The translations under genes and the position numbers were made by a program. From a virus: a stretch of DNA of 64,000 nt. Below the pieces are notes generated by a model, which was given only the letters and a program-made list of their open reading frames with translations, was not told the origin of the DNA and ran no database searches. Of this stretch, positions 6,237 to 13,433 are shown one piece after another. The DNA is taken from the IMG/VR virus record IMGVR_UViG_3300047094_000227, positions 1 to 64,000 of that record; one strand, given 5' to 3'. Every line of letters starts with the position of its first letter. Position 1 is the first letter of the stretch.

Positions 6237-6394
6237 TTTTTCTTTTTCTTTTTATAGTTAACTTTTTCTATTTTCTCTTCAGAACCATTAACTACAGACT
6301 TAACTTCTTTCTCTAAGCTTTTGATAGTTAATAGTTTTTTAGCAAAAGAGCCTTCACCAAAAAGGCTTTTGACAAGTTCAATAATTTTTTTCAT
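6233..6394 (-). CDS. Small charged protein of the lysis cassette, 53 aa
   Basis: MKKIIELVKSLFGEGSFAKK, then a Lys/Glu/Val-rich helix and a terminal run of lysines (NYKKKKKK). The start is an amphipathic helix rather than a clear transmembrane segment. Its stop overlaps the endolysin ATG (ATGA), and it starts six bases after the preceding gene. Such small amphipathic proteins can be antiholins or membrane-active peptides, but nothing here proves it. Confidence 0.65.
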   Translation of the reverse strand: MKKIIELVKSLFGEGSFAKKLLTIKSLEKEVKSVVNGSEEKIEKVNYKKKKKK

Positions 6395-6399
6395 GTGTT

Positions 6400-6999
6400 T
6401 TATTTAATTTTCCAATATGATTGAAAACCATATATAACTTGACTATTATTGTTGATTCCAATATTTAATCCAAATATTTTATCTTTTTTAGATTTATACA
6501 ATAGCCCTCCTTGTAAAATATTCAAACTATTCCTATCACTTGCAATACCCCCCCCTATAAATAGAGCACCTTTATTAGGAGCATACTTAGTAATGGTGGT
6601 TGTTACAGTGACTGTAGGAACCTTATAGTTGTATTTATAAGATCTATTTAGTAATTCATTTTTATACACTGTATCAGCTACAGCTACATAACCTAATGTA
6701 TCCAACTTCACTGTGTCAGCATAAACATTCTTAGCTAAGAACGCTGATACCAATGCTTCATACTGAAGCTTAAGAATTGGATAATTTGTGTCTGCTATAT
6801 ATTCTGGAGGAGTGGCAATAGTGTCATGTATTGTCTCTTTAATCTTTATCTTCTTAACAATCAATGAATCATGAACCTGCCAAGTAGTGTCATGTACAGT
6901 TACTATTTCAGACTTTTTGTCTATGTAAGTGCACCCATCATTTTGAAAAAATATAAATGCTAGTAAAACAACAATTACAACACTAAGTAGTTTATTCAT
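6400..6999 (-). CDS. Membrane-anchored protein with beta-rich C-terminus, 199 aa
   Basis: The start at 6999 (MNKLLSVVIVVLLAFIFFQ) gives a clean N-terminal membrane anchor and overlaps the upstream stop by eight bases. An earlier in-frame start lies inside that gene. After NDGC a polar, Thr/Asp/Val-rich segment follows (VTVHDTTWQVHDSLIVKK), then a central helix. The C-terminal ~60 residues (KGALFIGGGIASD...) look like consecutive beta strands ending YGFQSYWKIK, as in small outer-membrane proteins. An anchor plus beta-rich end upstream of the endolysin suggests a spanin-like or envelope protein of a Gram-negative host. Confidence 0.6.
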   Translation of the reverse strand: MNKLLSVVIVVLLAFIFFQNDGCTYIDKKSEIVTVHDTTWQVHDSLIVKKIKIKETIHDTIATPPEYIADTNYPILKLQYEALVSAFLAKNVYADTVKLDTLGYVAVADTVYKNELLNRSYKYNYKVPTVTVTTTITKYAPNKGALFIGGGIASDRNSLNILQGGLLYKSKKDKIFGLNIGINNNSQVIYGFQSYWKIK

Positions 7000-7243
7000 T
7001 ATCTTCAGTTTGGTTTTTCTTATTGATAAACTTGTCAACAGAAGCAATACCAAAACAAGCTATAGTCAAGATTTTAAATGAGTCATATATGAACTCATTA
7101 ACTAACAACGGTTTATTCATAGCCCCTGTAACAATATCTGTCAAAGCAAATACTATCATGATTACAAAAGAAGCAAAGCCAATTACAGCCTTCTCATTGA
7201 TTGAGTTGCTGTCATCAAATAAATCAGAAAAGAATTTCTTCAT
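6992..7243 (-). CDS. Holin candidate, two transmembrane helices, 83 aa
   Basis: The start at 7243 (MKKFFSDLFDDSNSINEKAV) follows the pattern of small Bacteroidota-phage holins as I remember them. Transmembrane helix 1 is IGFASFVIMIVFALTDIVTG and helix 2 is YDSFKILTIACFGIASVDKF, both termini charged. It overlaps the upstream gene by 20 bases and the downstream gene by eight. In the lysis cassette it is the best holin candidate: right size, two membrane passes and a charged tail (KNQTEDNE). The function is inferred from topology and context. Confidence 0.65.
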   Translation of the reverse strand: MKKFFSDLFDDSNSINEKAVIGFASFVIMIVFALTDIVTGAMNKPLLVNEFIYDSFKILTIACFGIASVDKFINKKNQTEDNE

Positions 7244-7529
7244 ATTTTTTATTTTTAATTGTTTTTTTGTTAGGTAGAATAGCATAGCTTTCCATTTCTA
7301 AGTCTGTACTAGGTAAATCAAAGGGAAGAGATGCTGTTTTATTATAAACTACTCTTTCTAAATTATCAATACGTGTCTTGTCTATATTAGACTGAGCCAT
7401 TAGTAACTTTACATCAGACTTGATTTCATTAACATCATTCCAGATTAGAAGACTAACTATTGATACTAAGCTTGGAAATATCCAAACTTTAAATGTTGCA
7501 ATAGAAGAATTTTCTTGTTTTGTTGTCAT
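7224..7529 (-). CDS. Single-pass membrane protein with coiled coil, 101 aa
   Basis: A short polar N-terminus, a transmembrane helix (KVWIFPSLVSIVSLLIWNDV, about 14-33) and then a coiled coil (IKSDVKLLMAQSNIDKTRID). The design recalls XhlA/holin-accessory and i-spanin proteins. It is the first gene of the lysis operon, below the terminator at 7546-7586. I see no clear TAnnTTTG promoter directly upstream, so the operon may depend on read-through. Function is unknown beyond envelope association. Confidence 0.6.
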   Translation of the reverse strand: MTTKQENSSIATFKVWIFPSLVSIVSLLIWNDVNEIKSDVKLLMAQSNIDKTRIDNLERVVYNKTASLPFDLPSTDLEMESYAILPNKKTIKNKKYEEILF

Positions 7530-7545
7530 TTTTTAAAAATAGAAA

Positions 7546-7586
7546 ATAGAATGCCTGTCCCCCTATTTGGGAGAAGATCATTCTAT
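7546..7586 (-). terminator. Intrinsic terminator after the DUF2061 gene
   Basis: An 8-bp outer stem pairs ATAGAATG (7546-7553) with CATTCTAT (7579-7586). An inner 5-bp G/C stem surrounds a five-base loop. On the - strand a T-rich tract (TTTCTATTTTT) follows, as expected for a terminator of the leftward DUF2061 transcript. Confidence 0.65.
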
Positions 7587-7605
7587 GTAGTTTATAAATA
7601 AAATT

Positions 7606-7812
7606 TTATTTCTTCAATCCGTACTTAATCCACTTGTACCAGAAACGTTCGTGAAGATAGTATTGAACAGGCTTGTAGATAAGCTCAGCTACCCCAAAGG
7701 CAGCCCCCACCTTGATAGAATCACTGATCCACCACATTATTAGGAAACCTATTAAGGTGCTGATTATTCTATAGCTAATAGTCTTAGCTATGTGTCTCTT
7801 TACCAATGGCAT
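7606..7812 (-). CDS. DUF2061 membrane protein, 68 aa
   Basis: MPLVKRHIAKTISYRIISTL, then the membrane segment IGFLIMWWISDSIKVGAAFG, and YYLHERFWYKWIKYG. This is the DUF2061 pattern (RHI.KTISYRI..., YLHER.W), a small two-helix inner-membrane family often found beside sulfate or glycan genes. The longer frame to 7824 would need a TTG start. The ATG at 7812 lies just after the expected transcription start of the promoter at 7822-7852, so the mRNA may be nearly leaderless. Its role here is unknown. It lies next to the DUF6165 gene and the glycan operon. Confidence 0.85.
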   Translation of the reverse strand: MPLVKRHIAKTISYRIISTLIGFLIMWWISDSIKVGAAFGVAELIYKPVQYYLHERFWYKWIKYGLKK

Positions 7813-7821
7813 ATGTATGAG

Positions 7822-7852
7822 CAAAACTATGTAAAAGATTTGATATAACCAA
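7822..7852 (-). promoter_or_regulatory. Bacteroidota-type promoter for DUF2061
   Basis: On the - strand TTG (7852-7850, within TTGGTTATA) and TAGTTTTG (7829-7822) are 20 bases apart. The -33 region is identical over nine bases to that at 4451-4443. The promoter overlaps the terminator hairpin of the gene upstream. Confidence 0.6.
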
Positions 7853-7859
7853 ATCTTTT
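7833..7859 (-). terminator. Intrinsic terminator after the DUF6165 gene
   Basis: A 10-bp stem AAAAGATTTG/CAAATCTTTT (7833-7842 with 7850-7859) has a seven-base loop, directly behind the TAG stop of the DUF6165 gene. Being symmetric, it also has a T run on the + strand side. Confidence 0.75.
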
Positions 7860-7860
7860 T

Positions 7861-8229
7861 TTAGTAAGGGTTGTATGATTTCTCCTCTACAAACTCAGAG
7901 AGGTACTTAATATTAATTTCTTTTTTAATATGTGCTCTTTTATCATTCAATTTGTACACTGACCTAGCCAGATCAACAAATTCTGGGCCAAAACTACCAG
8001 CTCTTTCAAAGTCTCTGAGCAAGTCTTCCACATCCCAAAGAGCTTTATTTGTCTTAAGTAGGTCATCTACTAGTGGATCATGTAGAATTTCAGGGTCAAT
8101 CACTGTATTTAAGTAGTTTTTCTCAACAAAAACGTTCTTAAGTTTGTCTTTGTCTGTAATGTTCAAAGCCTTGATGGAAAGGATGGTCCATTTGTCCACA
8201 ACTTCCCCAATACTTACTTCTATTTGCAT
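7861..8229 (-). CDS. DUF6165 family protein
   Basis: 122 aa. It has the full-length DUF6165 pattern: IEVSIGEVVDKWTILSIKAL at the start, NKALWDVEDLLRDFE in the middle, and FVDLARSVYKLNDKRAHIKK followed by EEKSYNPY at the end. The family is small, helical and of unknown function. From memory its genes often adjoin glycosyltransferases, including heptosyltransferase-type ones. That fits here: it is divergent from the + strand sugar operon and shares a 60-base intergenic region with it. A regulatory or accessory role in glycan assembly is possible. Confidence 0.85.
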   Translation of the reverse strand: MQIEVSIGEVVDKWTILSIKALNITDKDKLKNVFVEKNYLNTVIDPEILHDPLVDDLLKTNKALWDVEDLLRDFERAGSFGPEFVDLARSVYKLNDKRAHIKKEINIKYLSEFVEEKSYNPY

Positions 8230-8236
8230 AAAAATT

Positions 8237-8256
8237 TTGTTGTTTATTTACAACAA
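8237..8256. promoter_or_regulatory. Inverted repeat (operator candidate) in the divergent promoter region
   Basis: TTGTTGT (8237-8243) and ACAACAA (8250-8256) form 7-bp arms separated by six bases. The left arm covers the -33 box of the + strand promoter. The right arm abuts a TATATTTG box read leftward (8261-8254). A dimeric regulator bound here would affect both directions. Confidence 0.45.
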
Positions 8257-8270
8257 ATATACTAATTTTG
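8240..8270 (+). promoter_or_regulatory. Bacteroidota-type promoter of the glycan/sulfation operon
   Basis: TTG (8240-8242) and TAATTTTG (8263-8270) are 20 bases apart. The start of transcription would be near 8277, about 12 bases before the ATG at 8289. This also rules out the in-frame TTG at 8268 as start codon. Confidence 0.7.
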
Positions 8271-8288
8271 TTCAAAATAACCAGCATT

Positions 8289-11200
8289 ATGCCAAATAGT
8301 TATACTTTTTACAAACCTGAGATTAAGAAATACTTTGAACATCATGTTCCTACACATAAAAAGATATTAGATGTTGGTCCTGGACAGGGTACTTATGCTA
8401 AGCTTTTAGAAGATATTGGTTATGATATAGATGCTGTTGAAGCTTGGGCCCCTTACATTGAAGAATTCAAACTGAAAGATTGGTACGGAACAGTACACAA
8501 TGCAGACATCCGTGAGTTTGACTGGTCAGAATATGACTACATCATCCTAGGAGATATACTAGAACATCTTACAGCTGAAGAAGGTCAGAAGCTTATTACA
8601 AATATAACAGATGCAGGCAAAGAATGTTTAGTGGCTGTACCATATATGATGGCTCAAGATGGTGAAGAGTATGGTAATACATACGAAACTCATCTCCAGG
8701 AAGACCTAACTCACAGGGTAATGAAGACTAGATACCCCCAGCTAGTTGAACTTTATAGTAATCATTTGTATGGGTATTATACGAATAAGCATATAAAAGC
8801 TGAAAAAGCGTACGTTTTATATGCAAATGCATCTTATGTTCCTACTGTTAAAGCTTGTGTAGCTTCTATAAGAAGATATAGCGAGCTTCCCATCTACGTA
8901 TATTTATTAGATACTATTGCAGATATTCCTGGTGCTACAACAATTATGTGGAAGTCTAATCTACCAAAGCTTTCTATCAACAAATACATTGATAGAAGTG
9001 ATAAGAATGTCTATAGACTGTTGATAGAACGTCCAATGATTGTTAAAGATGCTCTATTGAACTGTGCTCATACAGTAGCTTATATAGACTCTGATAGTGT
9101 AGCCACAGAATACGTTGATAGCATATTTGATATGTATCCTAAAATGAACTATCCCTATTTTGTAGAAGGTATTTATGACTATCTACACATCAATGGTAGA
9201 GGTGGGGCTGATACTAGAGAAGATATGTCTACAACATTAGAAGCACCAGCATGTGAATTGTTTGGTGTCAATCAATATGTTAGACAGAGATATAGACAAA
9301 CAGGTTATTTTGTAGCCAACCATTACTGCTTTGACTTCTTAGATGAGTGGTACTGGATGTGTACTCATCCTAAAGTGATGGCTAACCATGAGTGGTATGC
9401 TCCATACCATGAAGAAACAATAGCTAACGTCTTATTGTGGAAGTGGGGAGTGTTAGATGGCCTACCTTACATCTACACCAATGCTAGCCTAGATAGAATA
9501 GAAGACATCTACGATAAGCTTGAGTGGGGAAAACACCACGGAAGCTGGTCAAGATTACCAGATAATAAACATAAGTTATTATTCTTACATGGAGAGAAAG
9601 ATCCAAAGGTGATGAATAAGATGATACAAACTCTAGAGAGTGCAGAGAAACAACTAAGTGTATTGTTCTTAGCTCCTCACTTATCTACAGGTGGTATGCC
9701 TGGTTTCCTCCTAAAAAGAGTGCAGGAACTACAACATTTCGTACGAATTTATGTAGTGGAGTACTCTGATTTCAGTCCTGTGTATGTTGTGCAGAAGAAT
9801 GAAATCAAGAAGCTTCTACCTGAAAATAGGATATTTACACTAGGAGAGAACAAGATGGAACTGATTGACATCATCAAAAAGAATAGTATTGATGTTGTAC
9901 ATGTAGAAGAAATGTTAGAAGGGTTTGAGAGCTTTAATCAAGTAAGCCCTCAGTTATTAGATGCATTGTATGCTCCTGATAGAACCTGGAGAATAGTTGA
10001 GACATGTCATAACGTTTGGTTTAATCCTGACGAACTTAAGAAGTATGAACCAGAGGCTTATGCTTTCTGTACACCATATCATTATAAGACATTTGCTAAC
10101 ATGAAGGCTTATAAAGATGTAATTGAATTCCCTATAGAAGATAAGAGACCAAGTATTGTACATAAGGTGGATGCTAAAGATGAGTTAGGATTTAATTTGA
10201 ATAGACCTAATGTTGTAAATGTAGGGCTATGGACCCCAGGAAAGAATCAGAAAGAAGGAATAGAGATAGCTAGAAAATATCCTAGTATGGACTTCCATTT
10301 TGTAGGTAACCAAGCTCCTAACTTTAAAGACTATTGGGAACCATTGATGGAAAACTTACCAAAGAATGTAACCATATGGGGAGAGAGAAGTGACATTGAA
10401 ACATTCTTAAAAGCTGCAGACATATTCATGTTTAACAGCACATGGGAATGTAATCCTCTTGTACTTAGAGAAGCAATCAGCTATGCACTTCCTGTAGTAG
10501 CTAGAAATCTTCCTCAGTATGAAGATATGTTTACTAGATACATCCTACCTATAGATAGTGATCTAGATAAAGTGAATGAAAAATATCCTGTTGGTGTTGT
10601 TTTTCATGACATACCAGATAACAGATTTGCACAAGATCATGTACACTTGTATAATAAAACGCTTGATATACCTATTGTTCCTAGAAAGAAAAAGAAAACA
10701 AAGGTGAATATATCTTTGCTATTTGTAGAGAGTCCCACCTTAGAAATTACAGGAAACAGTGATAGTAACTTCTTAATCAAATTCTTTGATGAGAAAGGGG
10801 TTTGCCATTATGAAAATACAATTACTAGCAACCGTTGGGTTAAGTTAAATAGACAATGGTTTACCAAGTGGACAGCTATGGTATGGGAAGATGGAGAACT
10901 CATCTTTGAAGAAACGTTAAACTATGAAGGTAAGCGTGTATACATCTGTATAGATAGTCAATCATTAGGTGATACTATTGCCTGGATACCGTATTGCAAT
11001 GAGTTCAGAAAGAAACACAACTGTCACGTTGTAGTGAGCACATACAAGAACTTCTTATTTGAGAAAGCGTATCCAGAGCTTGAGTTTGTCACTCCAGGAA
11101 GTGTAGTGGGCAACATCCACGGTCAGTATATTGTTGGCTGGAGATATGGTAAAGATAAAGAACCTGTGTTATGTAACACTATCCCTTTACAGAAAGCAGC

Positions 11201-11765
11201 TAGTAACATACTAGGGTTAGAATTTAAAGAGATTAGACCTAGATTTGCTTACGAGCCAGTTAAATTTAGTGGCAAAGATACATTTGTAACAATTGCTACT
11301 AATAGTACATCAGGATGTAAGTTCTGGACTAAGCAAGGTTGGCAAGCTTTGATTAACTATCTAGTTGATAATGGATACAAAGTGTACAATGTATCTAAAG
11401 AAAAAAATCCATTTGATAACTGTACGCAGATAGAAGACACTTCTATGGATAACACTATCAATATGATTTGGAACAGTAAGTTCTTTATAGGATTAAGCTC
11501 AGGGTTAAGCTGGTTAGCTTGGATGATGGGTAAGCAAACTGTAATGATTAGTAACTTTACAGAAGCAGATCATGAGTTTCAATCTAATTGTTTAAGAATT
11601 ACAGATACAAACTTATGTCATGGTTGTTGGAACAATCCTAACTTTAAGTTTGATAAAGGTGATTGGGATTGGTGTCCTGTACATAAAGGAACTAATAGAC
11701 AATTTGAATGTCATAAAGGTATATCTGCAGAAACAGTAATTAATAAAATAAAACACTTACTATGA
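8289..11765 (+). CDS. Four-domain methyltransferase / GT8-like / GT4 / TibC-like heptosyltransferase fusion
   Basis: 1158 aa from the ATG. Residues ~1-165 form a Rossmann SAM-methyltransferase (ILDVGPGQGTYAKLL as motif I). About 185-440 is a GT-A domain with AYIDSDSVA (near 265) as DXD motif. About 456-760 is a GT4-type GT-B domain, with APHLSTGGMPG at the start and ECNPLVLREAISYALPVVAR as the donor-site EX7E-like region. About 884-1158 is a GT9/TibC-like heptosyltransferase domain: DSQSLGDTIAWIPY, FFIGLSSGLSWLAW, then cysteines 1110, 1113, 1129 and 1141. In TibC four C-terminal cysteines hold iron, and three of the spacings agree. It probably builds or caps a glycan in successive steps. Its stop overlaps the APS kinase start (ATGA). 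Confidence 0.85.
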   Translation: MPNSYTFYKPEIKKYFEHHVPTHKKILDVGPGQGTYAKLLEDIGYDIDAVEAWAPYIEEFKLKDWYGTVHNADIREFDWSEYDYIILGDILEHLTAEEGQKLITNITDAGKECLVAVPYMMAQDGEEYGNTYETHLQEDLTHRVMKTRYPQLVELYSNHLYGYYTNKHIKAEKAYVLYANASYVPTVKACVASIRRYSELPIYVYLLDTIADIPGATTIMWKSNLPKLSINKYIDRSDKNVYRLLIERPMIVKDALLNCAHTVAYIDSDSVATEYVDSIFDMYPKMNYPYFVEGIYDYLHINGRGGADTREDMSTTLEAPACELFGVNQYVRQRYRQTGYFVANHYCFDFLDEWYWMCTHPKVMANHEWYAPYHEETIANVLLWKWGVLDGLPYIYTNASLDRIEDIYDKLEWGKHHGSWSRLPDNKHKLLFLHGEKDPKVMNKMIQTLESAEKQLSVLFLAPHLSTGGMPGFLLKRVQELQHFVRIYVVEYSDFSPVYVVQKNEIKKLLPENRIFTLGENKMELIDIIKKNSIDVVHVEEMLEGFESFNQVSPQLLDALYAPDRTWRIVETCHNVWFNPDELKKYEPEAYAFCTPYHYKTFANMKAYKDVIEFPIEDKRPSIVHKVDAKDELGFNLNRPNVVNVGLWTPGKNQKEGIEIARKYPSMDFHFVGNQAPNFKDYWEPLMENLPKNVTIWGERSDIETFLKAADIFMFNSTWECNPLVLREAISYALPVVARNLPQYEDMFTRYILPIDSDLDKVNEKYPVGVVFHDIPDNRFAQDHVHLYNKTLDIPIVPRKKKKTKVNISLLFVESPTLEITGNSDSNFLIKFFDEKGVCHYENTITSNRWVKLNRQWFTKWTAMVWEDGELIFEETLNYEGKRVYICIDSQSLGDTIAWIPYCNEFRKKHNCHVVVSTYKNFLFEKAYPELEFVTPGSVVGNIHGQYIVGWRYGKDKEPVLCNTIPLQKAASNILGLEFKEIRPRFAYEPVKFSGKDTFVTIATNSTSGCKFWTKQGWQALINYLVDNGYKVYNVSKEKNPFDNCTQIEDTSMDNTINMIWNSKFFIGLSSGLSWLAWMMGKQTVMISNFTEADHEFQSNCLRITDTNLCHGCWNNPNFKFDKGDWDWCPVHKGTNRQFECHKGISAETVINKIKHLL

Positions 11766-12199
11766 TAATAGTATTATTTGGTCAACCTGCATCAGGTAAA
11801 ACAACTCTCGCTAAGAAATTTATAGCAGAGGGATTTCATCACATAGATGGAGATGAGTTAAGAGACCTTTTTAAAAATAAAGACTATAGTAGAGAAGGTA
11901 GAATTAAGAATTTAAATAGAGCTAGTGATATAGCTCATTATTTAGATAAGATAAAAAACTACAATGTAGTGCTCTCATTAGTATATCCTTATGAAGAAGC
12001 TAGAGAGTACCTTAGTAAATTAAACAGAGGTGTTAAATGGATCTACCTTATCTATGAAGAAGATAGAGGTAGAGATGACTTTAAAGTGAAAGACTTTGAG
12101 GTTCCTCACATGGATAATGTAGATTTAATTATTAATACTTCTAACACTTCTATTGAAGACAGTTTAGATAAAATCAAGCGTATATGCAGAATATTTTAG
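11762..12199 (+). CDS. cysC: Adenylylsulfate (APS) kinase
   Basis: 145 aa. The P-loop is FGQPASGKTTLAKKF (about 6-20). The segment HIDGDELRDLFKNKDYSREG followed by NLNRASDIAHYL matches the APS kinase DGD.lR.l...dys..GR..N..R...ia..L region, which binds adenylyl sulfate. It phosphorylates APS to PAPS, the donor for sulfotransferases. It is shorter than typical CysC (about 170-200 aa), with the C-terminal lid region reduced, so specificity deserves a check. Translationally coupled to the fusion gene before it (ATGA) and overlapping the next gene by 16 bases. A sulfotransferase lies two genes on, which supports PAPS supply as its job. Confidence 0.85.
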   Translation: MIIVLFGQPASGKTTLAKKFIAEGFHHIDGDELRDLFKNKDYSREGRIKNLNRASDIAHYLDKIKNYNVVLSLVYPYEEAREYLSKLNRGVKWIYLIYEEDRGRDDFKVKDFEVPHMDNVDLIINTSNTSIEDSLDKIKRICRIF

Positions 12200-12570
12200 C
12201 GGAGGGAAATCGTAAGACAGATGGGTATGCTATGTTTATAGGAAGATGGCAACCATGGCACGCTGGTCACAGATGGTTAATTGATCAACAATTGAACCAG
12301 GGAAAGAAGGTGTTGCTATGTGTAAGAGATGTTAAAGAGGATGAAAAGAATCCTTGGTCTGCGTATCAAATCATGATGAACTTAGCAGAAGCATTAAATG
12401 ATTTAATTGAAGAAGGTAAGGTGAGACTTATGATTATCCCTGACATTGAGTCTATAAACTTTGGAAGAGGAGTGGGTTATGATGTTATTGAGCACGTACC
12501 ACCACAAGAGATACATGATATTTCTGCTACACAAATTAGAGAACAAATGAAAAAAGAAGGTAAACTATGA
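12184..12570 (+). CDS. HxGH nucleotidyltransferase (cytidylyltransferase-like fold)
   Basis: 128 aa. FIGRWQPWHAGHRWLI (about 18-33) holds the HxGH motif of the nucleotidylyltransferase superfamily. ISATQIREQMKKEGK at the C-terminus is the ISxTxIR motif that binds nucleotide triphosphate. This is a minimal catalytic domain, much smaller than ATP sulfurylase. Relatives transfer AMP or CMP to sugar phosphates, pantetheine phosphate or NMN. Sitting between an APS kinase and a GT, it may activate a sugar (as HldE-type enzymes do for ADP-heptose) or supply adenylyl sulfate. The first is closer to known chemistry, and would suit the heptosyltransferase-like domains nearby. It overlaps both neighbours. 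Confidence 0.8.
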   Translation: MQNILAEGNRKTDGYAMFIGRWQPWHAGHRWLIDQQLNQGKKVLLCVRDVKEDEKNPWSAYQIMMNLAEALNDLIEEGKVRLMIIPDIESINFGRGVGYDVIEHVPPQEIHDISATQIREQMKKEGKL

Positions 12571-13433
12571 ATATAATATTTCAAATTAATGGTGGTATAG
12601 GCAAGGTGATTGCCTCCACAGCTGTGTGTGCTTCAATAAAAACTAAGTACCCTGATTGTAAACTAATTGTTGTCTCTGGTTATCCAGATGTATTTCTAGG
12701 TAATTCTAATGTAGATAGAGCTTATGGCTTTGGTCAACAAGCTTATTTCTATAAGGAGTATATTGAGAATCAAGAAGTGTTAGTGTTTGCTCACGATCCT
12801 TATTTAGAAACAAAGCACATCAAACAAGAAGAACATCTTATTGAAACTTGGTGTAAGCTATATGACTTACCTGTAACTAAAACTGTTGGGGAATTATTTC
12901 TTACAAAAAGAGAAATAGATTTCTTTAGTAAGAAGTTTGTATCTGATAAACCTATTTTGCTATTACAAACAAATGGTGGGACTGAATCTGATGTTAAATA
13001 CTCATGGGCTAGAGATATTCCTAGTTATGTAGTGGAGAATGTTATACATGAATTTAGAGAACAATATAACATTGTTCACATAAGAAGAGAAGATCAAATA
13101 AATTATGAAGGTACATTTCCTGTAACTGATACATTCAGAGCACTTCTTGTACTTATAAGTATAAGTGATAAAAGATTAATGATGGATAGCTTTGGTCAAC
13201 ATGCTGCAGCTGCTTTGAATAAACCATCCACTGTACTGTGGGTTGTGAACGTTCCTAATGTATTTGGATATGATATTCATACAAACATTACAGCTAATCC
13301 AGAAACAAGTTCCTCTGAACTAAGAAACTCTTATTTGAACAAATATAATATATCAGGTGAGCTTATAGAGTTTCCTTACAATAATGAGTCTGAAATATTT
13401 AATGTAAACGATGTAATTAAATCTTTAAAATAA
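12567..13433 (+). CDS. GT9-like (heptosyltransferase-type) glycosyltransferase
   Basis: 288 aa, shorter than the usual ~350. The N-terminus FQINGGIGKVIASTAVCASI corresponds to the GGIGD...P.. loop of GT9 enzymes, where an acid usually follows GIG. Here Lys takes that place. The C-terminal domain has MMDSFGQHAAAALNKPSTVL, the equivalent of the D.GPxHlAaAl donor-site motif. GT-B fold, cytoplasmic. It resembles the last domain of the fusion protein, so the operon carries two GT9-like modules. Overlaps ATGA with the previous gene and TAATG with the sulfotransferase. The acceptor is unknown. Confidence 0.75.
   Translation: MNIIFQINGGIGKVIASTAVCASIKTKYPDCKLIVVSGYPDVFLGNSNVDRAYGFGQQAYFYKEYIENQEVLVFAHDPYLETKHIKQEEHLIETWCKLYDLPVTKTVGELFLTKREIDFFSKKFVSDKPILLLQTNGGTESDVKYSWARDIPSYVVENVIHEFREQYNIVHIRREDQINYEGTFPVTDTFRALLVLISISDKRLMMDSFGQHAAAALNKPSTVLWVVNVPNVFGYDIHTNITANPETSSSELRNSYLNKYNISGELIEFPYNNESEIFNVNDVIKSLK

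Noticed and set aside
8254-8261. Leftward promoter for the DUF6165 gene with TATATTTG
   Set aside because: The -7 box fits, but no TTG lies at the right distance upstream (nearest acceptable triplet is TGG), so I do not list it as a promoter.
8268-8288. TTG start codon for the large glycosyltransferase fusion
   Set aside because: The TTG is inside the -7 box of the promoter, so it would not be in the mRNA. The ATG at 8289 fits.
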